Origin: CAZHRK01 sp964534555
Lineage (GTDB): Bacteria; Babelota; Babeliae; Babelales; RVW-14
DNA: 64,000 bases
Reading direction: 5' to 3'
NCBI GenBank assembly: GCA_964534555.1
Contig: CAZHRK010000003.1
Span: 62,001-126,000 of the forward strand
This document shows positions 41,899 to 50,470 of the stretch, piece by piece. Each line of letters opens with the position of its first letter. The first letter of the stretch is position 1. The translations under genes were made by a program, and so were the position numbers. The notes under the pieces are model-generated. The model searched no databases and was not told where the DNA came from. It saw only the letters and a program-made list of their open reading frames with translations.

Positions 41899-43728
41899 GT
41901 GAATATAAGTAAAATTGCAAACTTTAATCTTCAAAATTTTGATACCAGCCGTATTAGAAACTTTTCTATTATCGCCCATATTGACCACGGCAAATCAACT
42001 TTGGCAGACCGCCTGCTTGAGAAGGCTGAAACGATTTCATCTCGCCAAAGAGTTGAGCAAGTTCTTGATAAGTTGCAGGTAGAGCGTGAACGTGGAATCA
42101 CTGTCAAAGCGCAGACAGCGTCGCTGTTTTATGAGTATAAAGGGCAAACATATCTGCTCAATTTAATTGATACTCCCGGCCACGTTGATTTTGCTTATGA
42201 AGTGTCACGTTCGTTATATGCCTGCCAAGGTGCACTGCTTCTTGTTGATGCTGCTCAAGGTGTCCAGGCGCAGACCATGGCAAATTTTTATTTAGCGTTT
42301 GAGCAGGATTTAACTATTATTCCTGTTATTAACAAAATCGATATGGCTAATGCTGATCCTGAGCGTGTGTCACGTGAAATGGAAAAAGTTTTTGATACAA
42401 ATCCAGCTGAGATACTTAAGATTTCTGCAAAAGCAGGTATTGGGATTGATGAGCTTTTTGGCCAGATCATAGAGCGTATTAAGCCACCTCAGGGACAAGA
42501 GTCTAAGCCCCTTAAGGCGCTTCTTTTTGACTCATGGTACGATGAATACCGTGGTGTGATCTGTTTGATCGAAGTTATCGATGGCAGTATCAAAAAAGGT
42601 GATGTGATTGTTTCTGCTCATAGCGGTGAAGAGTATGAGGTTCTTGATATTGGTCTTATGTACCCAGAACCACACCAGACAGGCGCTCTTTACACAGGAC
42701 AAGTTGGATACCTAATCTCAGGTATGAAAACGGTCAAAGAAGCGCGTGTGGGTGATACTTTTTACAGAGCAAAAGAGCCAGTTCAAGCGCTTCCTGGATT
42801 TAAACCATCAAAGCCAATGGTTTTTGCGGGGATTTATCCGCTTGATACATCTGAGTTTGAGATGGTTCGTGATGCGATTGAAAAGCTTACGGTAAACGAT
42901 CCGAGTGTTCATATTGAAAAAGAAAGCTCTGCTGCCCTTGGTCTTGGCTTCCGTTGTGGATTTCTTGGCTTATTGCACATGGATGTTTTCAAGCAGCGCC
43001 TCGAGCAAGAGTATAATGCTTCAATTATTGTCACTTCGCCTACCGTTTTGTACAAAGTTCTTATGACAAACGGCGATGAAGTTATTGTTGAAAACCCATC
43101 AAAGTTCCCAGATGAAGTAAAAATTGATCAAGTATACGAGCCGATGGTTAATGCTACTATCATTACACCTAAAGACTATCTGGGTAATATTATGACCCTT
43201 TGCCAAGAGCGACGAGGTGTTCAGGATGGTATGCAGTTTCTTGAGGAGCAGCGTATTGTATTAAAATACAAACTGCCGCTTAATGAAATTATTACAGATT
43301 TTTATGACAAGTTAAAATCTATGAGTGCTGGTTATGCAAGCTTTGATTATGAGCAAGCCGGTTACCAAGAATCTGATCTTGTTAAAATGAATATCTTGCT
43401 TAATGGCAAGCCTGTTGATGCGCTCTCTGTGATTGTGCATAAAGAAAAATCTTATTATATGGGCCGACAGCTTGTAAGCAAATTGCGTGAAGTTATTCAT
43501 CGCCAAATGTTTGAGGTTGCTATTCAAGCTGCTATTGGTTCAAAAATTATTGCACGCGAAAGCGTAGCTGCGCTGCGTAAGAACGTTACGGCTAAATGTT
43601 ATGGCGGTGATATATCACGTAAGCGTAAGCTCCTTGAAAAACAAAAAGAGGGTAAGAAGAAGCTTAAGCAGGTTGGTTCTGTTGAGCTTCCACATGAAGC
43701 GTTTCTTACAGTTCTTAAACACGACTAG
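41899..43728 (+). CDS. lepA: Elongation factor 4 (LepA)
   Basis: Ribosome-associated GTPase that acts on translation initiation and elongation under stress. The 609 residues show the G1 motif AHIDHGKST, VERERGITVKAQ, DTPGHVDFAYEV, and NKIDMANADPE. They also show EF-G-like domains with the LepA hallmark GFRCGFLGLLHMD, and the C-terminal KKKLKQVGSVELPHEAF. The start is the GTG at 41899 with AGGGA 8 bases upstream. An in-frame ATG at 41839 would overlap argS and add 20 residues with no family match. Confidence 0.96.
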   Translation: MNISKIANFNLQNFDTSRIRNFSIIAHIDHGKSTLADRLLEKAETISSRQRVEQVLDKLQVERERGITVKAQTASLFYEYKGQTYLLNLIDTPGHVDFAYEVSRSLYACQGALLLVDAAQGVQAQTMANFYLAFEQDLTIIPVINKIDMANADPERVSREMEKVFDTNPAEILKISAKAGIGIDELFGQIIERIKPPQGQESKPLKALLFDSWYDEYRGVICLIEVIDGSIKKGDVIVSAHSGEEYEVLDIGLMYPEPHQTGALYTGQVGYLISGMKTVKEARVGDTFYRAKEPVQALPGFKPSKPMVFAGIYPLDTSEFEMVRDAIEKLTVNDPSVHIEKESSAALGLGFRCGFLGLLHMDVFKQRLEQEYNASIIVTSPTVLYKVLMTNGDEVIVENPSKFPDEVKIDQVYEPMVNATIITPKDYLGNIMTLCQERRGVQDGMQFLEEQRIVLKYKLPLNEIITDFYDKLKSMSAGYASFDYEQAGYQESDLVKMNILLNGKPVDALSVIVHKEKSYYMGRQLVSKLREVIHRQMFEVAIQAAIGSKIIARESVAALRKNVTAKCYGGDISRKRKLLEKQKEGKKKLKQVGSVELPHEAFLTVLKHD

Positions 43729-43742
43729 TAAGGGAGAGTTTG

Positions 43743-44252
43743 ATGAGAAAGAAAAAAGGGTATTATTCGATTTCTGTCGTTGCGAAGATGTTTTCTGTTC
43801 ATCAGCAAACAATTCGTATGTATGAAAAACAGGGGCTTATAACACCAAAGCGCTCTGATGGAAATACTCGTCTTTTCTCTGAGGAAGACGTTGACCGCCT
43901 TGAAGAAGTTATTCATTTGACGCATAAGGTTGGCGTTAATCTTGCTGGTGTTGAGATCATTCTTAAGCTTCAAAAAAAGATGAAGCGTATGCAAGATGAA
44001 ATGAATAAGCTTTTTTCTGATACCGAAGAAGAGCTTGTTAGGGAAACACTTGACCTTAAAGATAGCGCTAAGCGCCAAGCTGAGCGTATTGTTGCTATTA
44101 ATAAGCAAGCTGGTGTTGATATCTCTGGGCTTTTGAGCGAGGATACTCCACCTCAAAAACGACAAGCGTTACCAAAAGTTAGAGATGAAGACTCATCAGA
44201 AGATGAGACACCTGACACTGACTTTCAAATAGAGTACGATGACAAAGATTAG
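43743..44252 (+). CDS. MerR-family regulator, HspR-like
   Basis: A 169-residue DNA-binding protein. Residues 8-75 form the MerR winged-helix domain (ISVVAKMFSVHQQTIRMYEKQ, then LFSEEDVDRLEEV). The following GVNLAGVEIILKLQKKM is characteristic of HspR-type repressors of chaperone genes. A coiled coil and an acidic tail (DEDSSEDETPDTD) follow. No effector cysteines are seen. The ATG at 43743 has AAGGGAGAG upstream; the TTG at 43740 is less likely. No dnaK, grpE or clpB lies nearby, and I found no HAIR-type operator in the window, so its targets are unknown. Confidence 0.85.
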   Translation: MRKKKGYYSISVVAKMFSVHQQTIRMYEKQGLITPKRSDGNTRLFSEEDVDRLEEVIHLTHKVGVNLAGVEIILKLQKKMKRMQDEMNKLFSDTEEELVRETLDLKDSAKRQAERIVAINKQAGVDISGLLSEDTPPQKRQALPKVRDEDSSEDETPDTDFQIEYDDKD

Positions 44253-44539
44253 CTGATTAAGGCTATAATTTTTTTTACGATGGCGCTGGTTTCGTCAGAA
44301 TTTGGCGCCTCGTAGTTACTCAGACTCTGCACTATACTCGAAAGCTCTTGCACTAAGGTTTTGATACCTTTTACTTGTGGATGATTTTCACCAATAATCG
44401 CAAGGTTAATTTCTATAAGGTGAATTCGGTGCTTGAGATCGTTAATAGCACTATTTGATATATTTCCTTTAACAAGAGACTCAACCAGGGCTAAAAGCTC
44501 TGCCTTGTCTGAAGGAGTCGGTTGTTCAATGCGCGCCAT
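44249..44539 (-). CDS. Small helical protein, unknown
   Basis: A 96-residue, mostly helical, soluble protein with no signal peptide. AAGGGAA precedes the ATG. It converges on the merR gene and the stop codons overlap by 4 bases. Leu/Ile spacing suggests amphipathic helices and perhaps a coiled coil. No family recognised. Confidence 0.6.
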   Translation of the reverse strand: MARIEQPTPSDKAELLALVESLVKGNISNSAINDLKHRIHLIEINLAIIGENHPQVKGIKTLVQELSSIVQSLSNYEAPNSDETSAIVKKIIALIS

Positions 44540-44906
44540 ATTATTCCCTTATGGTGCAGTATTTTTTTACTACACTATTGTTTGAATCTAATAGATCTTT
44601 AAATATTTTACTATTTGGAAAAAGCAAAAGTCTATGATTTGACTCACTCTGTGCGTAAGCCCGAGCTCTGTTTTGAATTTTGTGCTCAGCTGGGGGGAGT
44701 CTTCATAAAAATAGTATATTGGCCAGATCAGCTTAAATTTTAATTTTTTGATTTAACTTTAATTTCAGCGGCTAAAGCGACTTTTATAAAGAGCGTTCAT
44801 TTTTTTGCAAAAAAGTTCATTTTTTCATCTTGCCAACACAGTGCCTTTGTGATACATTTCTCTTCGTCTTTTTCATATCTGTTATCAAGCAATTAGCAAA
44901 TTGTGT
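44540..44906. other. Intergenic region upstream of tRNA-Leu
   Basis: There is no protein gene here. It contains a moderate stem-loop (CCCGAGCT with AGCTGGGG, 44660-44696) and a direct repeat of GTTCATTTTTT around a TTTTTTGCAAAAAA palindrome (about 44794-44825). The tRNA-Leu promoter is at 44830-44858. I could not match the stem-loop to a known RNA family. Confidence 0.5.
44830..44858 (+). promoter_or_regulatory. Promoter of tRNA-Leu (and perhaps secD)
   Basis: The -35 is TTGCCA (44830-44835), the spacer exactly 17 bp and the -10 TACATT (44853-44858). Transcription would start near 44865, giving a leader of about 42 bases. Confidence 0.6.
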
Positions 44907-44993
44907 GCCGAGGTGGCGAAATTGGTAGACGCGCTGCTTTGAGGGGGCAGTGGAAGAAATTCCATAGGAGTTCGAGTCTCCTCCTCGGCACCA
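44907..44993 (+). tRNA. tRNA-Leu (anticodon GAG)
   Basis: A class II tRNA of 87 bases including an encoded CCA. The acceptor is GCCGAGG/CCTCGGC, the D-loop contains TTGGTAGA, the anticodon loop TTGAGGG places GAG at 44941-44943, and there is a long variable arm. The T-arm has TTCGAGT. It closely resembles E. coli tRNA-Leu(GAG). secD starts 43 bases downstream. Confidence 0.95.
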
Positions 44994-45036
44994 TTTTTTT
45001 TGCTCGAGAGTAGTACCCTGCTTGAGGAGTCTTTAT

Positions 45037-46677
45037 ATGAAGTCACAGTCACGTCTTGGCCGTATGCTCCTGTCTCCACTCATGGGTTGGATTGCTGTCC
45101 TCACCCTGGGTTCGTACTTGATGGTGAGTTTCGATAAAAAAATTCTTAATCAACCTCTTGATGAACAGTCTTTGACTGCTCGCTTTAAGCGTTATATCGA
45201 CGCAGCGCACTTTGCCTACATTAAAAAAGGTATAGACCTTGAGGGCGGAACGTATCTTGTTCTGAGCGTTGATGTTGAGAAGGCGATTGAAAACAAACTT
45301 AGTCTTGAGGCCCGTTCTATAGACGGTCTTTTACGATCTAAGGATGCAGAGGTTCCGTCAAAAAAAATTGTTGTACCACAAGGTATTGATCTAGTTTTTG
45401 ATTCTCCTGCTGCTGCCAGCGCAGCCATCTCTGTCTTGCAAGAGGCGCGCCTTGGTAGTGTCAAATTCAAATTAGCAGAATCAGTAATTCAGCTTTCACT
45501 TTCAACAGATCTTGAGCAATCAATTAAAACAGGTGCTGTTGAACAGGGCGTTAATGTATTAACAAACCGCCTTGGTGGTTATGGAGTCGAGGGCATTGTT
45601 GTTCAACAACATGGTGACCGTCAAATTGTTATTCAAATGCCTGGCGTTGATGATGCTGAGCACATTAAATCTGTTATCACAAAGACAGCGCTTCTCGAGT
45701 TTAAAATTGTTGAAGAAGTTGCATCAAGCAGAGAAGCATTGCTAGACAGATACGATGGCGATTTGCCAGGCGATAAGATGATTGTTCCTGGTGAGCGCGC
45801 TGATGCTGGCCAGCAGTTGTTTTATCTCGTATCAACTTTTGCTGATCTGACAGGTGATCGTATTTCAGCAGCCGCTGTTGATCATGATGAGTTTAATAGA
45901 CCAAATGTTACGTTTAAACTTGATAGCGTTGGCGCGCGTGAGTTTGCTGAACTTACCGCAAATAATATCGGTAAAAGCCTTGGTATTATTATCGATAATG
46001 TTATGAAATCTGCGCCTTCTATTCGTACAGAAATTAATGGTGGATCAGCTTCTATCACGGGTAACTATACACAGAAAGAGGCTTTTGACTTAGCCCTCGT
46101 GTTGCGCTCTGGATCATTACAAGCACCACTTAAACTTGAAAACGAAAATAGAGTTGGTGCATCACTTGGCCAAGATTCTATTAACAAAGGCGCTATGTCA
46201 TGCGTTATTGCGCTTGCTATGCTCTTTGTATTCAGCTTGCTTTACTATCGTATTCCAGGTCTTCTCGCAGTCATTGCTTTGATGGTTAATATTCTTCTGA
46301 CATTGTTAATGCTTTCTTATTTCAAAGCGACCTTGACATTGCCTGGAATTGCGGGTATCGTACTGACCATCGGTATGGCGATTGACGCATCTATTCTGAT
46401 TTATGAGCGCGTTAAAGACGAGCTTCTTGTTGGAATTCCATTCAGAAAAGCACTGATGGATGGCTTCAAAAGCGCGATGCCAGTGATCATGGATTCAAAC
46501 ATCACAACCTTCTTGACCGGTTTGGTTTTATATTGGTTTGGAGGACCTGCGATTAAAGGGTTTGCGATCACAATTATGCTAGGAATCATCGCTACAGTTT
46601 TATCTGGCGTTTACTTTCTCAAGCATTTATACCGCTTTATCTTTGATAATACGAGCATTTCAGGCTTTAAGCTGTAA
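45037..46677 (+). CDS. secD: Protein translocase subunit SecD
   Basis: Proton-motive-force-linked Sec accessory membrane protein. The 546 residues comprise an N-terminal membrane helix, KKGIDLEGGTYLVLSVD, a large periplasmic P1 domain ending in VLRSGSLQAPLK, and five C-terminal helices. These include GIVLTIGMAIDASILIYERVKDE (split by polar residues) and GFAITIMLGIIATVLSGVY. The ATG at 45037 has GAGGAG 7 bases upstream. secF, normally next, is absent here: a tRNA gene and plsY follow. The many exported proteins in this window depend on the Sec route. Confidence 0.95.
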   Translation: MKSQSRLGRMLLSPLMGWIAVLTLGSYLMVSFDKKILNQPLDEQSLTARFKRYIDAAHFAYIKKGIDLEGGTYLVLSVDVEKAIENKLSLEARSIDGLLRSKDAEVPSKKIVVPQGIDLVFDSPAAASAAISVLQEARLGSVKFKLAESVIQLSLSTDLEQSIKTGAVEQGVNVLTNRLGGYGVEGIVVQQHGDRQIVIQMPGVDDAEHIKSVITKTALLEFKIVEEVASSREALLDRYDGDLPGDKMIVPGERADAGQQLFYLVSTFADLTGDRISAAAVDHDEFNRPNVTFKLDSVGAREFAELTANNIGKSLGIIIDNVMKSAPSIRTEINGGSASITGNYTQKEAFDLALVLRSGSLQAPLKLENENRVGASLGQDSINKGAMSCVIALAMLFVFSLLYYRIPGLLAVIALMVNILLTLLMLSYFKATLTLPGIAGIVLTIGMAIDASILIYERVKDELLVGIPFRKALMDGFKSAMPVIMDSNITTFLTGLVLYWFGGPAIKGFAITIMLGIIATVLSGVYFLKHLYRFIFDNTSISGFKL

Positions 46678-46694
46678 GTGTTCAAGTTTTGAGT

Positions 46695-46771
46695 GGCGAC
46701 GTAGCTCAGTTGGTTAGAGCGACGGAATCATAATCCGTAGGTCCTGAGTTCGAATCTCAGCGTCGCTACCA
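46695..46771 (+). tRNA. tRNA-Met (anticodon CAU), elongator type
   Basis: A 77-base tRNA with encoded CCA. The acceptor is GGCGACG/CGTCGCT, the D-arm GCTCAGTTGGTTAGAGC, and the anticodon CAT lies at 46729-46731 with stem ACGGA/TCCGT. The T-arm is CTGAG-TTCGAAT-CTCAG. The body matches elongator tRNA-Met better than tRNA-Ile2, but a CAU anticodon read as Ile after lysidine modification cannot be excluded. Position 1 to 72 is a G-U pair, which is unusual. Confidence 0.93.
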
Positions 46772-46791
46772 CTTTTAAGCAATACAAATTC

Positions 46792-46830
46792 GCCCTCAGA
46801 ATCCAGATAGGATTTTGGGGGCTTTTTTTT
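46792..46830 (+). terminator. Strong intrinsic terminator after tRNA-Met
   Basis: A 13-bp stem (GCCCTCAGAATCC with GGATTTTGGGGGC, two wobbles), loop AGATA, then eight T. It ends 12 bases before the plsY ATG. Confidence 0.93.
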
Positions 46831-46841
46831 GGTGGTTAGTT

Positions 46842-47480
46842 ATGGAAGTACTTACGTGTCTTACTCTAGTTGTGCCATTACTCATTACATACCTCATCGG
46901 TTCGGTTCCATCTGGTTATTGGATTTGTCACTATATTCTTAAAATAGATATTACTAAACACGGCTCAGGAAATATCGGTGCGTCTAATGTTGGGCGAATC
47001 GCCGGTAAGCAATTCTTCTTTATTGTTTTCTTCTTGGATGCACTTAAGGCATGGGTTGCGCTCTACCTTTTTGCCAGTTTTATTACAAATTTTCTTGCGA
47101 CAACAGCTTACGCTGATTATGCATCTATAATGAGTCAGGGGATTTTATCTACACTTTTACTTGTGGGTAATGCACATTCTATTTTTTTACGCTTCAAGGG
47201 TGGTAAAGGCGTTGCTACTGCGCTTGGTATTTTACTTTATGTCGCGCCCTGGGAGCTGTCATCGCTCTTTATGATTTGCTGGATTTTTATATTAGCGCTT
47301 ACAAAAGAGGCCTTTATGGCGTCTCTTGGGGGTATGTTTCTTGTCTTGGTAGCTTCATGGTGGTATGATCCGCAGCTACCGTATTTAATTTGTACTATTT
47401 TTTGTTGGCTTATTATTAGGCATAACTCAAATATACGAAACATCTGCGCGCGTTGTTGCCCTTGTCCATGGACTAAATAA
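46842..47480 (+). CDS. plsY: Acyl-phosphate glycerol-3-phosphate acyltransferase PlsY
   Basis: Inner-membrane enzyme that acylates glycerol-3-phosphate with acyl-phosphate, the first step of phospholipid synthesis, upstream of pgsA. The 212 residues have about five helices and the three PlsY motifs: IGSVPSGYWI, KHGSGNIGASNVGR (family GSGNxGATNxxR, with S for T) and HSIFLRFKGGKGVAT. The end is Cys-rich (RNICARCCPCPWTK). The ATG at 46842 is used because the upstream TTG at 46815 lies inside a terminator hairpin. The terminator just upstream means the gene needs its own promoter or readthrough. Confidence 0.94.
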   Translation: MEVLTCLTLVVPLLITYLIGSVPSGYWICHYILKIDITKHGSGNIGASNVGRIAGKQFFFIVFFLDALKAWVALYLFASFITNFLATTAYADYASIMSQGILSTLLLVGNAHSIFLRFKGGKGVATALGILLYVAPWELSSLFMICWIFILALTKEAFMASLGGMFLVLVASWWYDPQLPYLICTIFCWLIIRHNSNIRNICARCCPCPWTK

Positions 47481-47498
47481 ACGGAGAATAAAATTTCC

Positions 47499-49283
47499 AT
47501 GAAGTTCTCTAAGCTTACAGAGATGTTTGATCAAATAGAGCAGACATCAGGCCGTACCGAAATGACTCAGTTGCTCGCTGACTTATTCAAACAAGCAACG
47601 CCACACGAAGCATCATTTATTGCATATTTAAGCCTAGGGAGTCTTCGTCCTCCGTACCTAAGTGTTCAGTTTAACTTTGCAGAAAAAAGTTTAATTAAAG
47701 TTTTAAGTCAGCTTAACGATGTTACTGTTGAAACCGTAAAGCGCCACTTGGCAAAGCTGGGTGATCTTGGCCTTGTTGCACAGCATGATCTTAAGCATGA
47801 ACCATCACAGTTTTGGTCAGTCACTGATATGATTCGTTGGTTTGACGAGTTTGTTGAAATAGCAGGGACAGGCTCCCAGGAGCAAAAAGAACATAAGCTC
47901 TTGTTACTTCTTAAGACGCTTGATGGCGCGAGTATGAAGTATGTTATCAGAGCACTTGATGGGAACTTACGTCTTGGATTCTCTGATATGACCCTTCTGG
48001 ATGCTTTTTCATGGATGCAGGTAGGTGATAAATCGTTACGCTCAGAGCTTGAGGATGCCTATAATGTTTGCGCTGATATTGGCCTGATTGTTAAAACACT
48101 AAAACATGATGGTATTGATGCAATTAGACGTATGGCTATTATTCCTGGTATTCCAATTCGTCCATCAGCAGCAGAGCGTATGCCAGATGCTGCATCTGTT
48201 ATCAAAAAACTTGGGCATTGCGTAGCGCAACCAAAATTAGATGGATTTAGACTGCAGGTGCATATTAGCCGCGCTCATGGTAAAAAGCAGGTTAGTTTTT
48301 TCTCAAGGAATTTGCAGGACATGTCCCATATGTTTCCTGACCTTGTAAAAGCCGTTGAGGCGCTTGATGTAGACATCCTAGTAGCAGAGGGTGAGGCTAT
48401 CTGTCACGATCCTTCAACTGGTGGTTTTTTGCCATTTCAAGAGACAGTGAAGCGTAAAAGAAAACATAATGTTGACCAGTTTGCTCAAGACTATCCACTT
48501 GTTTTATATCTCTTTGACTTGCTTTACCTAAATGGTAAAAGCATGCTTTCTGTTGATCATGCACATCGTCGTCAATTAATGCTTGATTTATGCAGCAAGC
48601 TTGATGATTCAGTGCGCGAAACAATTATTCCAATCGAAGAAGTTACGATTAAAACAGCTGATCAGCTCTACGATTACTTTGAAAAAACGGTATCAGTTGG
48701 CCTTGAGGGGCTTGTTGTTAAGCGACCAGATGCGCATTATCAACCAGGTAAGCGAAATTTTAATTGGATTAAACTTAAAAGAGAAGAGACAGGAAGTCTT
48801 GATGATACGGTTGATTGCGTTATCCTGGGGTATTATCATGGGCAGGGGAAGCGCGCTCAATTTGGCATAGGAGCTCTTCTTGTTGGGGTGTATGACCCTG
48901 ATCAAGACGCTTTCATGACCGTTGCAAAAATTGGAACAGGCCTTACTGATCATGAGTGGCGCGAGCAAAAACACTCATGTGATAAATTAGCAGTTCAGCA
49001 TCAACCCAAAAACGTTATCTGCGCTAAGGAACTCAGGCCAGATGTATGGGTTTCTCCTGAAATTGTCTGCATGATTCGTGCTGATGAAATTACGCTCTCA
49101 CCAACACACACAGCAGGAGCTGTAAACGATCTGCACGGATACGCACTACGCTTTCCTCGTTTGAAGGGGTATCGACCAGATAAAAAAGCGACTGAGGCAA
49201 CAACCGTAACTGAAATTAAACGGCTTTATGATCTTCAGTTTGAACGAGCAAAACGCAAAAAAAGCAGCAAAAAAGAGAGCTAG
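47499..49283 (+). CDS. ATP-dependent DNA ligase, archaeal/eukaryotic type
   Basis: Seals nicks using ATP. The 594 residues have the full three-domain layout of replicative archaeal/eukaryotic ligases. An N-terminal helical DNA-binding domain (to about residue 215) precedes the nucleotidyltransferase domain with motif I AQPKLDGFR (Lys nucleophile), VAEGEAICHD (motif III), EGLVVKRPDAHY (motif IV) and WIKLKRE (motif V). An OB-fold domain with RPDVWVSPEIVCMIRADEIT follows. Most bacteria use NAD-dependent LigA; this is a different family and may be an extra repair ligase or a replacement. There is no Ku or LigD polymerase domain. It converges on the glycosyltransferase gene, and the two stops share a CTAG. 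Confidence 0.93.
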   Translation: MKFSKLTEMFDQIEQTSGRTEMTQLLADLFKQATPHEASFIAYLSLGSLRPPYLSVQFNFAEKSLIKVLSQLNDVTVETVKRHLAKLGDLGLVAQHDLKHEPSQFWSVTDMIRWFDEFVEIAGTGSQEQKEHKLLLLLKTLDGASMKYVIRALDGNLRLGFSDMTLLDAFSWMQVGDKSLRSELEDAYNVCADIGLIVKTLKHDGIDAIRRMAIIPGIPIRPSAAERMPDAASVIKKLGHCVAQPKLDGFRLQVHISRAHGKKQVSFFSRNLQDMSHMFPDLVKAVEALDVDILVAEGEAICHDPSTGGFLPFQETVKRKRKHNVDQFAQDYPLVLYLFDLLYLNGKSMLSVDHAHRRQLMLDLCSKLDDSVRETIIPIEEVTIKTADQLYDYFEKTVSVGLEGLVVKRPDAHYQPGKRNFNWIKLKREETGSLDDTVDCVILGYYHGQGKRAQFGIGALLVGVYDPDQDAFMTVAKIGTGLTDHEWREQKHSCDKLAVQHQPKNVICAKELRPDVWVSPEIVCMIRADEITLSPTHTAGAVNDLHGYALRFPRLKGYRPDKKATEATTVTEIKRLYDLQFERAKRKKSSKKES

Positions 49284-50470
49284 GATTTATAAAGAGCATC
49301 AAAAAAATCTTTGTGCGCCTTGTATTTCTTATCATTATCAAAAGCATCAATAATGTGCGGTTGTGCTTGTGCGCCTAGTTTTTTTCTAAGCTCCTGATTG
49401 ATGATGAGTGTATGCAACTTAAGTGCCAGGTCATCAGCGTTTCCATTTTCAAAGATAAGTCCTGTCTGACCGTCTACAATAATGTCCTCAGCACCAGTTC
49501 CTGTTGCGCCTACAGATGGTACTTGCATTAATCCAGCTTCAGCATGAACAATACCAAAAGGCTCTTTTTTACTTGAGAGTAAATGAATATCGGTGTAGCT
49601 GAGTAATTGTGGTATATCACCAATATATCCAATACACCTTACGTAGTTTCCAAGGTTTTGGTTGAGTATCATCTTTTTTATAGAAGACTCGCCAGGCCCT
49701 GTGCCCGCAAGCATGCAGAAAAATGTATCATTATATTTTTCGACAAGAATTTTCAGCGCCTCAAGCAAAAAATCATGGCTCTTATGTTCATTATTCTTTT
49801 GCCCTATATAGAAATTGGCAATCATGCAGAGCATAGTTTTATTATTAGCATTAATACGAAGCTTTTTAAAAAAAGATGCGCGGGCATCATCATCTGCTGG
49901 CTTGTAATCAAGTAGACTATCCATAGAAAAAAACGGGTGTATAAGCCGTTTTGATTTTTTAGACTGCAAAGCATTGAAACATGTTTTATTGAGGCAAATT
50001 ATCCCATCAATGCAATCCTGATTTTTAATAACATGTTTGTCTATGTCATCCTCAGGGCTGTGTAATTTAACAACGCATCGAATGTTTGGTAGCCCCATAG
50101 ATTTAATAATTTTAAATGCATCAATATGCATAATATTAAAACCAATAACAATTGTAGGGGCATTCGTATGACTAAGTTTAATAATAGTTTCTGCTAATTC
50201 TTCTGCATTTTTAAATACTGATTTGTAATACGGAATATTTCTCAAGGCGGCAGCATATTGGGTTGGTGAATCTTTATAGACGATCAACTGGGTTGGGTGA
50301 CCGTTTTTAATAAAGTTTTCTGCGCAGCTCATGAGTTCGTTTTTCAGACCACCTGATATTCTAGATGGATGGTGCAACAGAATAATATTTTGTTTGCACT
50401 CAGCAAATGCAGTGCTCAGCGATATGCTTATTAAAAAAGCTAAAAAGCTGATTTTACGCAGAAACATCAT
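49280..50470 (-). CDS. GT4-family glycosyltransferase with signal peptide (second of pair)
   Basis: A GT-B fold glycosyltransferase of 396 residues. The C-terminal donor domain shows FYIGQ, LAGTGPGE, IGYIGDIPQLLSYTDIHLL, the EX7E motif (EPFGIVHAEAG), and GATGTGAEDIIVDGQTGL. The N-terminus is a classic Sec signal peptide (RKISFLAFLISISLSTAFAE, cleavage after AFA), which is abnormal for enzymes using cytoplasmic nucleotide sugars. It overlaps the upstream paralog by 17 bases. The GGxE-type acceptor loop is GGLKNEL instead of GGMEN. It is the last gene of a four-gene operon. Acceptor unknown; export, if real, implies a periplasmic or extracellular donor. Confidence 0.88.
   Translation of the reverse strand: MMFLRKISFLAFLISISLSTAFAECKQNIILLHHPSRISGGLKNELMSCAENFIKNGHPTQLIVYKDSPTQYAAALRNIPYYKSVFKNAEELAETIIKLSHTNAPTIVIGFNIMHIDAFKIIKSMGLPNIRCVVKLHSPEDDIDKHVIKNQDCIDGIICLNKTCFNALQSKKSKRLIHPFFSMDSLLDYKPADDDARASFFKKLRINANNKTMLCMIANFYIGQKNNEHKSHDFLLEALKILVEKYNDTFFCMLAGTGPGESSIKKMILNQNLGNYVRCIGYIGDIPQLLSYTDIHLLSSKKEPFGIVHAEAGLMQVPSVGATGTGAEDIIVDGQTGLIFENGNADDLALKLHTLIINQELRKKLGAQAQPHIIDAFDNDKKYKAHKDFFDALYKS

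Noticed and set aside
44660..44696. Known small RNA (6S, SRP or tmRNA) upstream of tRNA-Leu
   Set aside because: Only one moderate stem-loop is present; none of the conserved cores of these RNAs could be found.
46695..46771. tRNA-Ile2 (CAU with lysidine)
   Set aside because: The D-arm and overall body fit elongator tRNA-Met better, but the decision is by similarity only and is kept open in the feature entry.
44249..49283. Frameshifts at the convergent overlaps (44249-44252 and 49280-49283)
   Set aside because: The overlapping genes are on opposite strands and each pair simply shares its stop-codon bases; this is compaction, not a broken gene.
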